Shown here: positions 29,160-38,049 of the stretch, piece after piece
Position numbering within the stretch: position 1 is the stretch's first letter
How the letters are laid out: each line of letters begins with the position of its first letter
Origin: Corynebacterium suranareeae
GTDB taxonomy: Bacteria > Actinomycetota > Actinomycetes > Mycobacteriales > Mycobacteriaceae
Reading direction: 5' to 3'
Length of the DNA stretch: 64,000 nucleotides
NCBI RefSeq assembly: GCF_002355155.1
Contig: NZ_AP017369.1
Coordinates: forward strand, 310,001-374,000
Notes under the pieces: generated by a model
What the model saw: the letters and a program-made list of their open reading frames with translations, nothing else
The model's database searches: none
What the model was told of the DNA's origin: nothing
Made by a program: the position numbers and the translations under genes

Positions 29160-30088
29160 GGCCTATTAAACTTCTCGTCGCGGCCCAACTTGTGCAAGCG
29201 CAGCCACTCCCGGAACCCCTTCACATCGCGCTTCTGAACCAGGAAGAACCACGCAAAACGCGCATATTCCTGCGGGAGAAGCTTGCGCATTCCAGGCTGG
29301 CTCATCAAGTAACCACGGTTGCGGTAGGTGAAAAACCTCTTGAAATCATTATCCGGATACTGCGTATGCATCCGCCCACCCAAAATCGGCTTGAACTCAT
29401 CAGAACCATCCGGGTGCAGATACGCAGTGGTCAAACACGTGCCAAACGGCAAACCTGAACGCACCAAACGGCGGTGATACTCCACCTCATCGCCGCGAAT
29501 AAACAGTCGATAATCCGGCACACCAATGCGCTCCATTGCATAAGCACTGATCAGGGCGCCATTGAAAAGGGAGGCGATGCCCGGCAACAAATCATCCTCC
29601 GGCTTGGCTGGATCAATCAACTCACTGCGCATCCGACGCCACTCCAAACCCCGACGCAGCGGAAATGCCAACCGCTCCGGGTCATCAGCATTGCACACCA
29701 CCGGGGAAACCTCCTCAAGATTGTGCCGAGAGGCGGCGTCGATAAGCGTCTTTAACACCTCCGGACCCTCAGGCCGGCCGTCATCGTCGGCGCACCACAC
29801 AGCGTCCGCCCCCAGCGCAAGCGCCGTCAAAAAACCAAAAGCAAAACCGCCACCGCCGCCCAAATTAGTGCGCGACGGCGTGTAAACGGCGCGGTCTCCC
29901 GCGACCTCTAAAACCAGCTTTTCGACGTCCGGATCCGCCCCATTATCCACCACCACAATATGCTTCACCGGATAGCTTTGCGACACCACCACCTCCAAAG
30001 AATGCCGCAGCAACTCAACGCGATTATGCGTCACAATCACCGCCGCAACATCAATGCCGTGCTGAAGATGGGTCCCGGTTTTAGCCAT
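29156..30088 (-). CDS. glfT1: Galactofuranosyltransferase GlfT1, 310 aa
   Basis: A GT2-family (GT-A fold) enzyme adding the first galactofuranose units to the decaprenyl-linked linker disaccharide. VAAVIVTHNRVELLRHSLEVV is near the N-terminus, the metal/UDP motif WCADDDGRPEG at about residue 100, and FIRGDEVEYHRR with YLHPDG further on. Neighbouring wzt/wzm match the mycobacterial Rv3781-Rv3782-Rv3783 order. Start 30088 or 30097 (ATG three codons earlier). Confidence 0.9.
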   Translation of the reverse strand: MAKTGTHLQHGIDVAAVIVTHNRVELLRHSLEVVVSQSYPVKHIVVVDNGADPDVEKLVLEVAGDRAVYTPSRTNLGGGGGFAFGFLTALALGADAVWCADDDGRPEGPEVLKTLIDAASRHNLEEVSPVVCNADDPERLAFPLRRGLEWRRMRSELIDPAKPEDDLLPGIASLFNGALISAYAMERIGVPDYRLFIRGDEVEYHRRLVRSGLPFGTCLTTAYLHPDGSDEFKPILGGRMHTQYPDNDFKRFFTYRNRGYLMSQPGMRKLLPQEYARFAWFFLVQKRDVKGFREWLRLHKLGRDEKFNRP

Positions 30089-30109
30089 GGCATACATCTT
30101 GCCACGCCA

Positions 30110-30706
30110 TCACAAATCACTCAGATTAACCCGACCCTTCGGCGACTCCAACACCAATTCCAGATACGGCTCCCCCTGCTGAAACTTCGCGGGTTCTGGC
30201 AGCTCATCAGGCTTTGTGGGGCCGTAAACTGTGAAACTATGGATGCTGACCTGGAGCTCTGTCACCTTCGACGGATGCGGCGAATCTAACCAATCAATCG
30301 CAAACGGCACCGGCGCGAAATCCACACCCGGCTCCGGCAGAATCAACCGCCACGACAGCGTCGTCCCCTCCGGAGTGTGCCTGCTCATCGGATGCGACTG
30401 CGTCCCGCGCTGTTTTGCGAGAGCCTCCAAATCATCCGGTCGCACACACCACGCCGCCACCCTCGGCTCCGTCGACGTCGTTGTCGCGATCGCGAAATTG
30501 TCCCGCGTTACCGCGGTGGCCTCCGGGTCCGGGCCAATCAACTCAAGATACGACTTTGTGCCGGCTAGCGGCACCAGCGCATTCGCCGTCCCAGTATCGT
30601 GACGACCTCCCGCCACCGCCTTAACCCCCGTCAACTTCTCAAACCGCGACACCAAGTCCTCCAAGTTCGGGGCTGCAATAACAATGTGATCAATGTGAGT
30701 TCCCAT
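30110..30706 (-). CDS. VOC/glyoxalase-like domain protein, 198 aa
   Basis: Opens with the vicinal-oxygen-chelate pattern HIDHIVIAAPNLEDLVSRFEKLTGV and continues with GTANALVPLAGTKSYLELIGPD, as in the Glyoxalase_3-type family; a second betaalphabeta module follows. His4 or His7 and Glu54 could be metal ligands. Substrate unknown. It lies between glfT1 and the 73-bp repeat array, on the same strand as both wzt and glfT1. Confidence 0.75.
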   Translation of the reverse strand: MGTHIDHIVIAAPNLEDLVSRFEKLTGVKAVAGGRHDTGTANALVPLAGTKSYLELIGPDPEATAVTRDNFAIATTTSTEPRVAAWCVRPDDLEALAKQRGTQSHPMSRHTPEGTTLSWRLILPEPGVDFAPVPFAIDWLDSPHPSKVTELQVSIHSFTVYGPTKPDELPEPAKFQQGEPYLELVLESPKGRVNLSDL

Positions 30707-30722
30707 GCGGCCATCCTATGCG

Positions 30723-31400
30723 GTGCGTGCGTGCACAAGTGGGTGGGTTTGGTGTTGGGATGGTCGGTTTCGGTGGGGAGTTCGCCTTGTTTGGTGCGGT
30801 GCCGTGCGTAAGTAGGCGGGTTTGTGGTCAGAACGGTCCTCTCGAGCAGCTAACTCGCCTTGTTTGGTGCAGCGCCGATCGAAAGTGGGCGAACTTTCGA
30901 TCAGAACGGTCAGTTTCGGCGGGGAGTCTGCCTTGTTTGGTGCGGCGCCGTGCGTAAGTAGGCGACCTTGTAGCGAGAAGGGGCCCTTCGAGCAGTTAAC
31001 TCGCCTTGTTTCGACCGCCTGCGAACACAAGTGGGCAAACTTTCGATCAGAACGGTCGGTTCTGGCAACTAACTCGCCTTGTTTGAAACGCCCGTGAACA
31101 CAAGTGGGCGGGTTTCGTTCTGGACTGTGCAGTTTCGGCGGGGAGTCTGCCTTGTTTGGTGCGGCGCCGTGCGTAAGTAGGCGACCTTGTAGCGAGAAGG
31201 GGCCCTTCGAGCAGTTAACTCGCCTTGTTTCGACCGCCTGCGAACACAAGTGGGCGAACTTTCGATCAGAACGGTCGGTTCTGGCAGTTAACTCGCCTTG
31301 TTTCGACCGCCCGCGCGCACAAGTGGGCGGGCTTCGCTTCGGAACGGTCAGTTTCGGCGGGGAGTTCGCCTTGTTTGGAACGGGAACGGGAACGGGGCAG
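30723..31400. repeat. Array 1 of a 73-bp tandem repeat
   Basis: Eight complete units start exactly 73 bases apart at 30781, 30854, 30927, 31000, 31073, 31146, 31219 and 31292, with partial units before and after (31365). Each begins YTYGCCTTGTTT, has AAGTgGGCG in the middle and (G)GAACGGTC-Gtt-gGC near the end. Units at 30911-31086 and 31130-31305 are nearly identical, a higher-order period of 219 = 3 x 73. One unit holds a perfect 10-bp hairpin, GATCGAAAGT / ACTTTCGATC (30888-30913). Seventy-three is not a multiple of three and no single frame is protein-like, so the array is judged non-coding. Confidence 0.9.
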
Positions 31401-31433
31401 TGAACGACAGCCCGAACACCCGAAACGGAGAGG

Positions 31434-32234
31434 CTACGCTTCCGTTTCCTCTTCTTCCATGCGGGTGAGGAGTCGGCGGACGTGATCGCCAGCGCCTTTG
31501 CCTTCGTAGGCTTCGACGATGTCGGGGACGAGGCCGGCGTCGCGGATTTGTCCGTGGTCGACCCAGAGGGCCGTGTTGCAGAGTTGGGCGAGGAAATCGT
31601 TGGAGTGGGAGGCGAAGACGAGGATGCCGGAACGTTCGACAAGGGCCTGCAGGCGGTTTCGGGCTTTGGCCATGAAGGCGGCGTCGACGGCGCCGATGCC
31701 TTCGTCGAGAAGCAGAATTTCGGGCTCGATGGAGGTGACCACGCCGAGGGCTAGGCGGATGCGCATGCCGGTGGAGTAGGTGCGTAGTGGCATGGAGAGG
31801 TATTCGCCGAGTTCGGTGAAGTCGGCGATTTCTTCCATTTTGGCTTTCATCTGTTTGCGGGTTTGGCCGAGGAAGAGGCCGCGGATGATGATGTTTTCGT
31901 AGCCGGAGATTTCAGGATCCATGCCGACGCCGAGGTCGAAGACGGGGGCGACGCGTCCGCGGATGTCGGCGGAACCGCGGGTGGGTTCGTAGATTCCGGA
32001 CAGTAAACGCAGGAGGGTGGATTTACCGGCACCGTTGTGGCCGACGAGTCCGACGCGGTCGCCTTCCCGCAGGTGAAGGTTGATGTCCTTGAGGGCTTCG
32101 ACGACTACGACGTTGTCTTGGTTGCGTCCGATTGCGCCGCCGGCTGCTCCGAGGAAGGCTTTTTTCATGGAGCGGGATTTGGCGTCGAAGATGGGGAAGT
32201 CGACGCAGGCGTTGTATGTATCGATGGATACCAT
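31434..32234 (-). CDS. wzt: Galactan exporter ATPase Wzt, 266 aa
   Basis: ABC ATPase of the polysaccharide-export (ABC-2) group. Walker A GLVGHNGAGKSTLLRLLSG is at about residues 62-80, the signature region in YSTGMRIRLALGV, Walker B EILLLDEGIGAVD, and the H-loop FASHSNDF. No long C-terminal carbohydrate-binding domain is present, as in the mycobacterial linker-galactan exporter Rv3781. It is 16 bases downstream of wzm in one operon. Confidence 0.92.
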   Translation of the reverse strand: MVSIDTYNACVDFPIFDAKSRSMKKAFLGAAGGAIGRNQDNVVVVEALKDINLHLREGDRVGLVGHNGAGKSTLLRLLSGIYEPTRGSADIRGRVAPVFDLGVGMDPEISGYENIIIRGLFLGQTRKQMKAKMEEIADFTELGEYLSMPLRTYSTGMRIRLALGVVTSIEPEILLLDEGIGAVDAAFMAKARNRLQALVERSGILVFASHSNDFLAQLCNTALWVDHGQIRDAGLVPDIVEAYEGKGAGDHVRRLLTRMEEEETEA

Positions 32235-32250
32235 GTGCGAGTTTTTCTCC

Positions 32251-33147
32251 TTATACCCAGTAGCTGACGCGGAATCGCCATTGCTTCATCGCGAGGAGTG
32301 CAAGGCCTAAGCCGACGAATGTGAAGGCGATGACAACCCACCAGTGGTAGGCGGGGAGGTCGGCACCAATCATGGGGGCGCGGACGATTTCGAGGTAGTG
32401 GTACAGCGGGTTGAGTTCGGCAAGTCGTGCGCGGCTGCCCATTTCGGCGCTGTGGTCTTGGAGGGTGGAGGTCATCCAGACGATGGGGGTGACATAGAAG
32501 AGTAGTTGGGTGCCGGCTTCAAGAAGTGGGGAGACGTCGCGGTATCTGGTTGCGACGATACCGAAGAACATCACTACCCACACTCCGTTGATGACCAGGA
32601 GGAACATGCCTGGGATGATCAACAGGACGTCCCAGCCGAGGGGGCGGGGGAAGATCAGCATGAGCAGAAGCCAGATGACTAAGTTGTGAGCGAGGAAGAG
32701 GGCTTGTTTCCACACGAGTCTGTAGACGTGGACTGACAGCGCCGAGGGGAGCTGTTTAATCAGGCCTTCGTTGTCGATGAAAATGTCGGCGCCTTCTTTG
32801 ATGCATCCGGAGATGAAGTTCCAAAGGATAAGGCCGACGGTGACGTGTGGCAGAAATTCCGCGAGGGGGATTTTGAACAGCACTGAGTACAAAAGGCCGA
32901 GGGCTAGTGCCATGACTCCTGTTGCGATGGTGATCCACAGGGGGCCAAGAACGGAGCGTCGGTAGCGTTGTTTAATGTCTTGCCAGCCGAGTTGCAGCCA
33001 GAGTTCATGTTGTTTGAATCCGCGGACGATATCGTTCCAGGCAGCCTTGATGGTCATTGACTGTGAATCCGGAGCTGTGTCCGATGTCACGGCAGTGATT
33101 CTGGCGATGTCTGCCTGGAGGTCTTTCTGCTTAGATTGTTCCTGCAC
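32251..33147 (-). CDS. wzm: Galactan exporter permease Wzm, 298 aa
   Basis: ABC-2 type membrane subunit: WLQLGWQDIKQRYRRSVLGPLW (amphipathic gate helix) and then about six transmembrane helices ending LYHYLEIVRAPMIG and FRVSYWV. Together with Wzt it flips decaprenyl-linked galactan. Start GTG 33147 is preferred because AGGGTG lies eight bases upstream; the frame is open to an ATG at 33255 but that stretch is low in coding character. Confidence 0.9.
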   Translation of the reverse strand: MQEQSKQKDLQADIARITAVTSDTAPDSQSMTIKAAWNDIVRGFKQHELWLQLGWQDIKQRYRRSVLGPLWITIATGVMALALGLLYSVLFKIPLAEFLPHVTVGLILWNFISGCIKEGADIFIDNEGLIKQLPSALSVHVYRLVWKQALFLAHNLVIWLLLMLIFPRPLGWDVLLIIPGMFLLVINGVWVVMFFGIVATRYRDVSPLLEAGTQLLFYVTPIVWMTSTLQDHSAEMGSRARLAELNPLYHYLEIVRAPMIGADLPAYHWWVVIAFTFVGLGLALLAMKQWRFRVSYWV

Positions 33148-33289
33148 ATAAGACACCCTAGTGGTGGTGGAGTGATTTTTGGGTATCGACGACCGCTGAA
33201 TTTGTGTGCGTTTGTGTGTCCCGAGTGTGGGGTAATGTTGTCCGAGAGAGTGCAAGGAAGTGCTGTGGTGGTTGAAGGGAGTGCATTTC

Positions 33290-34465
33290 GTGGGTTTTGA
33301 TGTGGCCAGGGTTCGGGGGCTTTATACCTCTTTGGGCGATGGCTGGACGTACCTTAATTCACATCAAATTCCGCAGGTTCCGGAGCGGGTTGCGTCGGGA
33401 GTTGCGGCGGCTTTTCGTACGCATGCGCAGATTTCGGAGGCCACGTTGCAGCCGATTGCGGTGGATCAGTTGGAGGCTGCTCGCGAAGCGGTTGCGGGGA
33501 TGGTCGGTGCGGATCCGGCGTGTGTTGTGTTGGGTCCCACGAGGCAGTTTTTGGCCCATGCGGTGGCGCGCGGTTTGGGTGGGTTTGTGCGTCGAAAAGC
33601 GGGCGTGGTGTTGTCGCGCGCGGATGCCGGCTGGCTGACGGCGCCGTTTCGCGCACTTGATGGCTCTTTTAGCTGGGCGGAGCCCGATTTAGGCACCGGC
33701 CAGCTGCCGGATTGGCAGTACAAAGAGCTTGTCGACGGCTCCACCCGCCTTGTCGTGCTCAGCGCCGCGCACCCCCTGCTCGGCACGGTCGCCCCAGTGG
33801 GCAAGATCGTGGATACAGTGCGGGCGCGTTCGCGTGCCTGGGTGCTTATCGACGCCACCACCTACGCCACCTACCGCCCCTTAGACCTAGACGAGTGGCA
33901 GGCCGACATCGTCATGCTTGATCTCGGGGAGATGGGCGGCCCCCAAATTTCGGCCCTGATTTTCCGCGATACCTCAATGTTCCCGCGCATGGACCAAACC
34001 ATGCCACTGGAACTTCCCGCAAGCTCCCTGCCTCATGGGCTGCTCGGCGGTGTGCCTAATTTGGTGCGTCACCTGGGCAATCTGGATGAAGAGGCCGAGT
34101 CTGTGGCCGAGGCGATGGGGTCGATGGCGGATTTTCACAAAGGACTGTTTGAGCATCTTGTGGAATCACTCGAAGGACTCCACGCGGTGCATATCGTTGG
34201 AATTTCAGGCGACGCCGCTGGCCAAGACGCCGCATTCCTGGATCGTGTGCCCCGCCTGACTTTCACCGTGGAGGGCGTGCCAGCGGAGATGGTGTACCGA
34301 CGATTAGTAGACAACCGCCTGGTCACCACCGTCAGTCCCGCCGATCCACTCCTCGACGCCATGGGTGTGACCGAAGCCGGTGGATCAATCACGATCGGAC
34401 TAAGCCCATTTAGCACCCACTATGAAGTGGACCAGCTGACCCGCGTGCTGGCGTCGCTGGCTTAA
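33290..34465 (+). CDS. Cysteine-desulfurase-like (class V aminotransferase fold) protein, 391 aa
   Basis: The overall pattern follows the SufS/NifS fold: WTYLNSHQIPQVPERVASGVAAAF, then VVLGPTRQFLAHAVARGL, LSAAHPLLGTVAPVGKI, and VLIDATTYATYRPLDLDEWQADIV. Where PLP enzymes carry SxHKxxGP, this protein reads LDLGEMGGPQ, so the Schiff-base lysine and its histidine are absent, and the DGAQ motif is DATT. Start GTG 33290 has GAAGGGA upstream. A homologous gene pair (Rv3778c-Rv3777) sits near the same locus in mycobacteria. A catalytic role is doubtful. Confidence 0.75.
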   Translation: MGFDVARVRGLYTSLGDGWTYLNSHQIPQVPERVASGVAAAFRTHAQISEATLQPIAVDQLEAAREAVAGMVGADPACVVLGPTRQFLAHAVARGLGGFVRRKAGVVLSRADAGWLTAPFRALDGSFSWAEPDLGTGQLPDWQYKELVDGSTRLVVLSAAHPLLGTVAPVGKIVDTVRARSRAWVLIDATTYATYRPLDLDEWQADIVMLDLGEMGGPQISALIFRDTSMFPRMDQTMPLELPASSLPHGLLGGVPNLVRHLGNLDEEAESVAEAMGSMADFHKGLFEHLVESLEGLHAVHIVGISGDAAGQDAAFLDRVPRLTFTVEGVPAEMVYRRLVDNRLVTTVSPADPLLDAMGVTEAGGSITIGLSPFSTHYEVDQLTRVLASLA

Positions 34466-34472
34466 ACCGTCT

Positions 34473-35459
34473 TTAAACTGTCAGGACGAGTTTGCCGGTG
34501 ACGGTGCCGTCCTGGATTTTCTGCAACGCATCGGCAGCTTCGGCCAATGGCAACGTGTGGTCAATGTGATGAGAAATCTTCTTGGACTCAAGCAACGGCC
34601 AAATATTTTCGATCGTGCTGCTCACAATCCGTGCTTTATCCGCCTCATCACGACCACGCAGCGCAGTGGCGGAAATCGTGCCCCGCTTAGCCAACAGGTG
34701 ACCCAAATTCAGCTCACCTTTCACACCACCCTGCATGCCAATAACCACCATATGTGCATCCTTGGCCATGGCTTTTACGTTCTGTGACAAATACTTCGCA
34801 CCAATGATATCGAGGATGACATCCGCCTTATTCTTCAAAACCTCGGCGAAATCCTCTTCCTTATAGTTGATGAGTATGTCCGCACCCAGCTCCTTGCAGG
34901 TTGCTAGCTTTTCCGCCGAACCCGCCGTGACTGCCACCGTTGCTCCCAGCGCTTTACCCATTTGAATCGCAAACGTGCCAATGCCGCCCGCTCCGCCGTG
35001 GATGAGGAAGGTTGGGTTCTGCCTGCTTCCGAGGTTCGCGAGCATCCCGATATTTGACCACACCGTGCACGCAACCTCCACGATCGAAGCTGCCTCCACA
35101 AAGCTATAACCTGCTGGAATAGGCATCAACTGCCCCTCTGGAACCGCCACGTATTCCGCATAACCGCCACCAGTGAGCAGGCACGCAACTTCTCGGCCAA
35201 CGGTTTGCCCAGTGTCGCCAGCATCCACGATCACTCCTGCGCACTCCAACCCAAGGATCTCCGAAGCTCCCGGTGGAACAGGGTAATTTCCCTGCGTTTG
35301 CAATAAATCCGCACGATTAACGCCCGCAGCCTTCACCTCTACCAAAACCTCACCAGGCTTCAACGTGGGGACTGGGATTTCTTGCAATTCCAGAGAAGCA
35401 GTGACCTTCTCCTCAGTTTGCACGATGGCTTTCATTGTCTTAGTCATATTCTTTGTCAT
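34473..35459 (-). CDS. NADPH:quinone reductase-like MDR oxidoreductase, 328 aa
   Basis: Medium-chain dehydrogenase/reductase of the zeta-crystallin/QOR type without zinc ligands. GEVLVEVKAAGVNRADLLQTQGNYP is near the N-terminus, AASIVEVACTVWSNI follows, and the nucleotide loop is FLIHGGAGGIGTFAIQMGKALG (about 148-169). Typical PIG3-like length. The ATG overlaps the stop of the upstream membrane-protein gene (ATGA), which supports start 35459. It faces the desulfurase-like gene, with the stops eight bases apart. Confidence 0.88.
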   Translation of the reverse strand: MTKNMTKTMKAIVQTEEKVTASLELQEIPVPTLKPGEVLVEVKAAGVNRADLLQTQGNYPVPPGASEILGLECAGVIVDAGDTGQTVGREVACLLTGGGYAEYVAVPEGQLMPIPAGYSFVEAASIVEVACTVWSNIGMLANLGSRQNPTFLIHGGAGGIGTFAIQMGKALGATVAVTAGSAEKLATCKELGADILINYKEEDFAEVLKNKADVILDIIGAKYLSQNVKAMAKDAHMVVIGMQGGVKGELNLGHLLAKRGTISATALRGRDEADKARIVSSTIENIWPLLESKKISHHIDHTLPLAEAADALQKIQDGTVTGKLVLTV

Positions 35460-35983
35460 GTGTTCGAGGGTAGCCGGTTATGCCACATCGTCGCGCAGAT
35501 TGACGTAATGGCCGCCACGACGTTTAGTCCCATGCCAACTCCAACAATCACCATCAATAACCCAAACGCTGACAATCCAGTTTCATCCTGAGGCAGCGCA
35601 TCCATAGCCCACGCGAAACTAAACCCCGACGTACCACCCAACGCCGCATAAAACGGTCCCGACGCAGTCCACCTAGTCCACAAACCCAAAAGCACAGTGA
35701 CTGCGACCATCGTGACACCACACGCAACAACCTGCCACGGCCGATACGGACCTTGCATCTGCCCAAAATCATCCTCGTAATACCCACCCCAACTCAGCCA
35801 CACCAACCACACGATGACCCCCGCAGCAAAACCAAGCAACAACCCCAAAACTGCGCCAGGTCGGCGTTCAGACCTCGGCATTTCCTTAGCTAATCTGTGT
35901 ACCGCAAAGACAAAGAGGAACACCACTAAAACCGGCACACCAATCATGATTGCAGCGATGAAAGCCACCTTGAACACATCCAT
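35456..35983 (-). CDS. Hypothetical membrane protein, 175 aa
   Basis: Start MDVFKVAF (35983) follows CAGGGGG six bases upstream; the frame is open 19 codons further. About five hydrophobic segments are present (VAFIAAIMIGVPVLVVFLFVF, AVLGLLLGFAAGVIVWLVWLSW, WQVVACGVTMVAVTVLLGLW, PFYAALGGTSGFSFAWAM, GLLMVIVGVGMGLNVVAAI). Coupled to the quinone-reductase gene. Family unknown. Confidence 0.65.
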   Translation of the reverse strand: MDVFKVAFIAAIMIGVPVLVVFLFVFAVHRLAKEMPRSERRPGAVLGLLLGFAAGVIVWLVWLSWGGYYEDDFGQMQGPYRPWQVVACGVTMVAVTVLLGLWTRWTASGPFYAALGGTSGFSFAWAMDALPQDETGLSAFGLLMVIVGVGMGLNVVAAITSICATMWHNRLPSNT

Positions 35984-36076
35984 GTAATTCCCCCTGATTA
36001 GGTGATTTAGTATGTTCGAGCCTATCGGGTATGATTGCAACTTGTCGCAAATATCATCATCGATGTTTGAGTCGCT

Positions 36077-36161
36077 GGAGACGTGACAGAGCGGCCGAAT
36101 GTACTGGTCTTGAAAACCAGCGATGGGAAACCATCCGAGGGTTCAAATCCCTCCGTCTCCG
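36077..36161 (+). tRNA. tRNA-Ser (anticodon UGA)
   Basis: Acceptor arms GGAGACG and CGTCTCC pair fully. The anticodon arm CTGGT-CTTGAAA-ACCAG gives anticodon TGA. A long variable arm (CGATGGGAAACCATC) marks it as a type II serine tRNA, and GGTTCAAATCC is the T loop. CCA is not encoded. A terminator follows. Confidence 0.97.
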
Positions 36162-36168
36162 CAAATAA

Positions 36169-36200
36169 CCCCCGTTTACACAGGTAAACGGGGGTTTGTC
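36169..36200 (+). terminator. Terminator after tRNA-Ser(UGA)
   Basis: A perfect 11-bp stem CCCCCGTTTAC / GTAAACGGGGG with loop ACAG, then TTTGTC. Confidence 0.85.
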
Positions 36201-36214
36201 CTAAGCTAGGGCCC

Positions 36215-36496
36215 ATGGCCCTCCACACGCACAAGATAGATGGCGAGACCTACGCTTTTTCGTGGTCACCCACGCAAACGCTTCTCGACGCCCTCCTCCA
36301 GGCCGACCTCCCCGCCCGCTATTCATGCATGGAAGGCCACTGCGGAAGTTGCCAATGTACGTTGACTGGAGGGCCTTCGCACATGCTCAACAATGAAGTT
36401 CTGAGCACCTACGAAATCGTCACAGAACACCAGGTGTTGGCCTGCCAGACAATCCGCGATGCTGACGGGCCTTACCACTGTTCCTTCGATGACTAA
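36215..36496 (+). CDS. Plant-type [2Fe-2S] ferredoxin, 93 aa
   Basis: A single ferredoxin domain with cluster ligands Cys38, Cys43 and Cys46 (YSCMEGHCGSCQCTL) and Cys77 (VLACQT). The spacing C-x4-C-x2-C-x30-C is that of plant/xylene-monooxygenase-type ferredoxins. The protein is free-standing, so it would carry electrons to a separate oxygenase or reductase; no partner is adjacent. Its stop overlaps the convergent symporter stop by four bases. Confidence 0.93.
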   Translation: MALHTHKIDGETYAFSWSPTQTLLDALLQADLPARYSCMEGHCGSCQCTLTGGPSHMLNNEVLSTYEIVTEHQVLACQTIRDADGPYHCSFDD

Positions 36497-37980
36497 TTCT
36501 TCTTAATCACGTCCATTGCTTCCTGGTAATTCGCCGTAGCTGCATCCTTACCGTTCCAACACGCAATATTGCGGACTTCTGGCAGCATGTCGCGGTGGAA
36601 CACCGGATCTAAACCAGCCTTCTTTTGTTTGGTGTAATTCTTCAACAGCTTCACGGCCACACCACCCAGCGGAATAATTGCCGACAGGTTAATCAGCACC
36701 ATGATGCCCGCGAAGGTATCTCCCAAAGCCCAGATCAGCGGCACAGATGCCACAGCACCGGAGAACACACTGAGAAGCACAAACACACGGAAAATGGTCA
36801 AGACCGTCTTCGAATCGGTGAAGTACTGAATATTTGCCTGCGCCAGGTAGTAGTTACCCAGCACCGATGAAAACGCCAGGAAGAACATCACGGCAGTAAT
36901 AAAGTGAGTGCCCCACGCACCAACAACATTAGCCAGCGCGGACTGCGTCAACGAAGAAGACTGAATATCACCAGTCGCGTAATCGACACCAGACAGCAAA
37001 ATGATGAAGGCCGTGATACTGCAAACCAGCAGCGTATCGAAGTACACGCCCAACGTCTGCACCAAACCCTGCTTTACTGGGTGAGACACCGTCGCGGTAG
37101 CAGCTGCATTCGGAACAGATCCCTCACCAGCCTCATTGGAGAACAATCCGCGGCGCATGCCATTCATAAACGCCAACCAGAACGCACCCCAGACAGATGC
37201 AGTGGCCACCGGACGGAAACCAAAAGCACCAGCAATAATGTCATTGATCATGGTCGGAACCTGCTGAATATTGATCACAATAACCAGCACACCAACGATG
37301 ATGTACGCACCCGCCATGAACGGAACCATCCACTGGGTAACATTCGCGATGCGCTGCACACCACCGAAAATCACCAATGCAGACAGACCCGCCATGCCCA
37401 AACCAACAAGGGCCTTAGCAGTGGTAGACGGAGTACCAAGCGACACAGTAATCGCCTCAACGACCGCATTGGACTGCAGCGCGTTGTACACAAAACCGAA
37501 GGTCAAGGTGATGGCGACACCGAAAATAACCGCAAGCCATCGGGCATTCAAACCAAGCGTCATGTAGTACGCAGGTCCACCACGGTAGCTATCACCGTCT
37601 TTTACTTTCCACAGCTGAGCAAGCGTTGACTCAATAAATGACGTTGCTCCACCAACCAGCGCAATGATCCACATCCAGAACACCGCACCCGGTCCACCAA
37701 GGGTGATCGCCAACGCAACACCAGCAACATTTGCCGTGCCGACGCGTGATGCCGCAGAAATCGTAAACGCCTTAAACGCTGAAATGTCCTGCTTGTCGGC
37801 AAACTCACCCTCCTTGGCAGGCTTTTCGACGACCGCCTTGAACATCTCCGGAATCATCCGAATCTGAACCAGCAGTGTGCGTCCACCAAAGTAGAGCCCA
37901 GCGGCTACGAGCAAGAAGGGCAAGATCATCCACAGATTGTCATTAATCACATCCGTGAAGAAGGTCTCCAATAAATCCAT
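36493..37980 (-). CDS. Sodium:alanine symporter family (AGCS) transporter, 495 aa
   Basis: A ten- to eleven-helix sodium-dependent amino-acid carrier. Family signatures are the N-terminal GTANVAGVALAITLGGPGAVFWMW, YRGGPAYYMTLGL, and the glycine-rich RRGLFSNEAGEGSVPNAAATA. Substrate is likely alanine or glycine. The start at MDLLETFF (37980) is chosen because the 19 upstream codons look non-coding and reach into the spacer. The gene is divergent from repeat array 2. Confidence 0.92.
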   Translation of the reverse strand: MDLLETFFTDVINDNLWMILPFLLVAAGLYFGGRTLLVQIRMIPEMFKAVVEKPAKEGEFADKQDISAFKAFTISAASRVGTANVAGVALAITLGGPGAVFWMWIIALVGGATSFIESTLAQLWKVKDGDSYRGGPAYYMTLGLNARWLAVIFGVAITLTFGFVYNALQSNAVVEAITVSLGTPSTTAKALVGLGMAGLSALVIFGGVQRIANVTQWMVPFMAGAYIIVGVLVIVINIQQVPTMINDIIAGAFGFRPVATASVWGAFWLAFMNGMRRGLFSNEAGEGSVPNAAATATVSHPVKQGLVQTLGVYFDTLLVCSITAFIILLSGVDYATGDIQSSSLTQSALANVVGAWGTHFITAVMFFLAFSSVLGNYYLAQANIQYFTDSKTVLTIFRVFVLLSVFSGAVASVPLIWALGDTFAGIMVLINLSAIIPLGGVAVKLLKNYTKQKKAGLDPVFHRDMLPEVRNIACWNGKDAATANYQEAMDVIKKN

Positions 37981-38049
37981 GCGAGAAATATTACGCGGAA
38001 CACACCTATTTTCTTGCACTCTCCGAAGTACTGACACTGGATTGTTATA

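Noticed and set aside
30716..31642. A 308-codon minus-strand frame with 73-residue repeats across array 1, and plus-strand counterparts
   Set aside because: The frame is open only because 219 is a multiple of three. It runs into the wzt gene in another frame, has no ribosome site, and equally long frames exist on the other strand, so it is judged a by-product of the repeat.
36904..37629. 241-codon plus-strand frame opposite the alanine symporter
   Set aside because: Antisense to conserved symporter helices, extreme Arg/Thr/His/Asn bias and no ribosome site.
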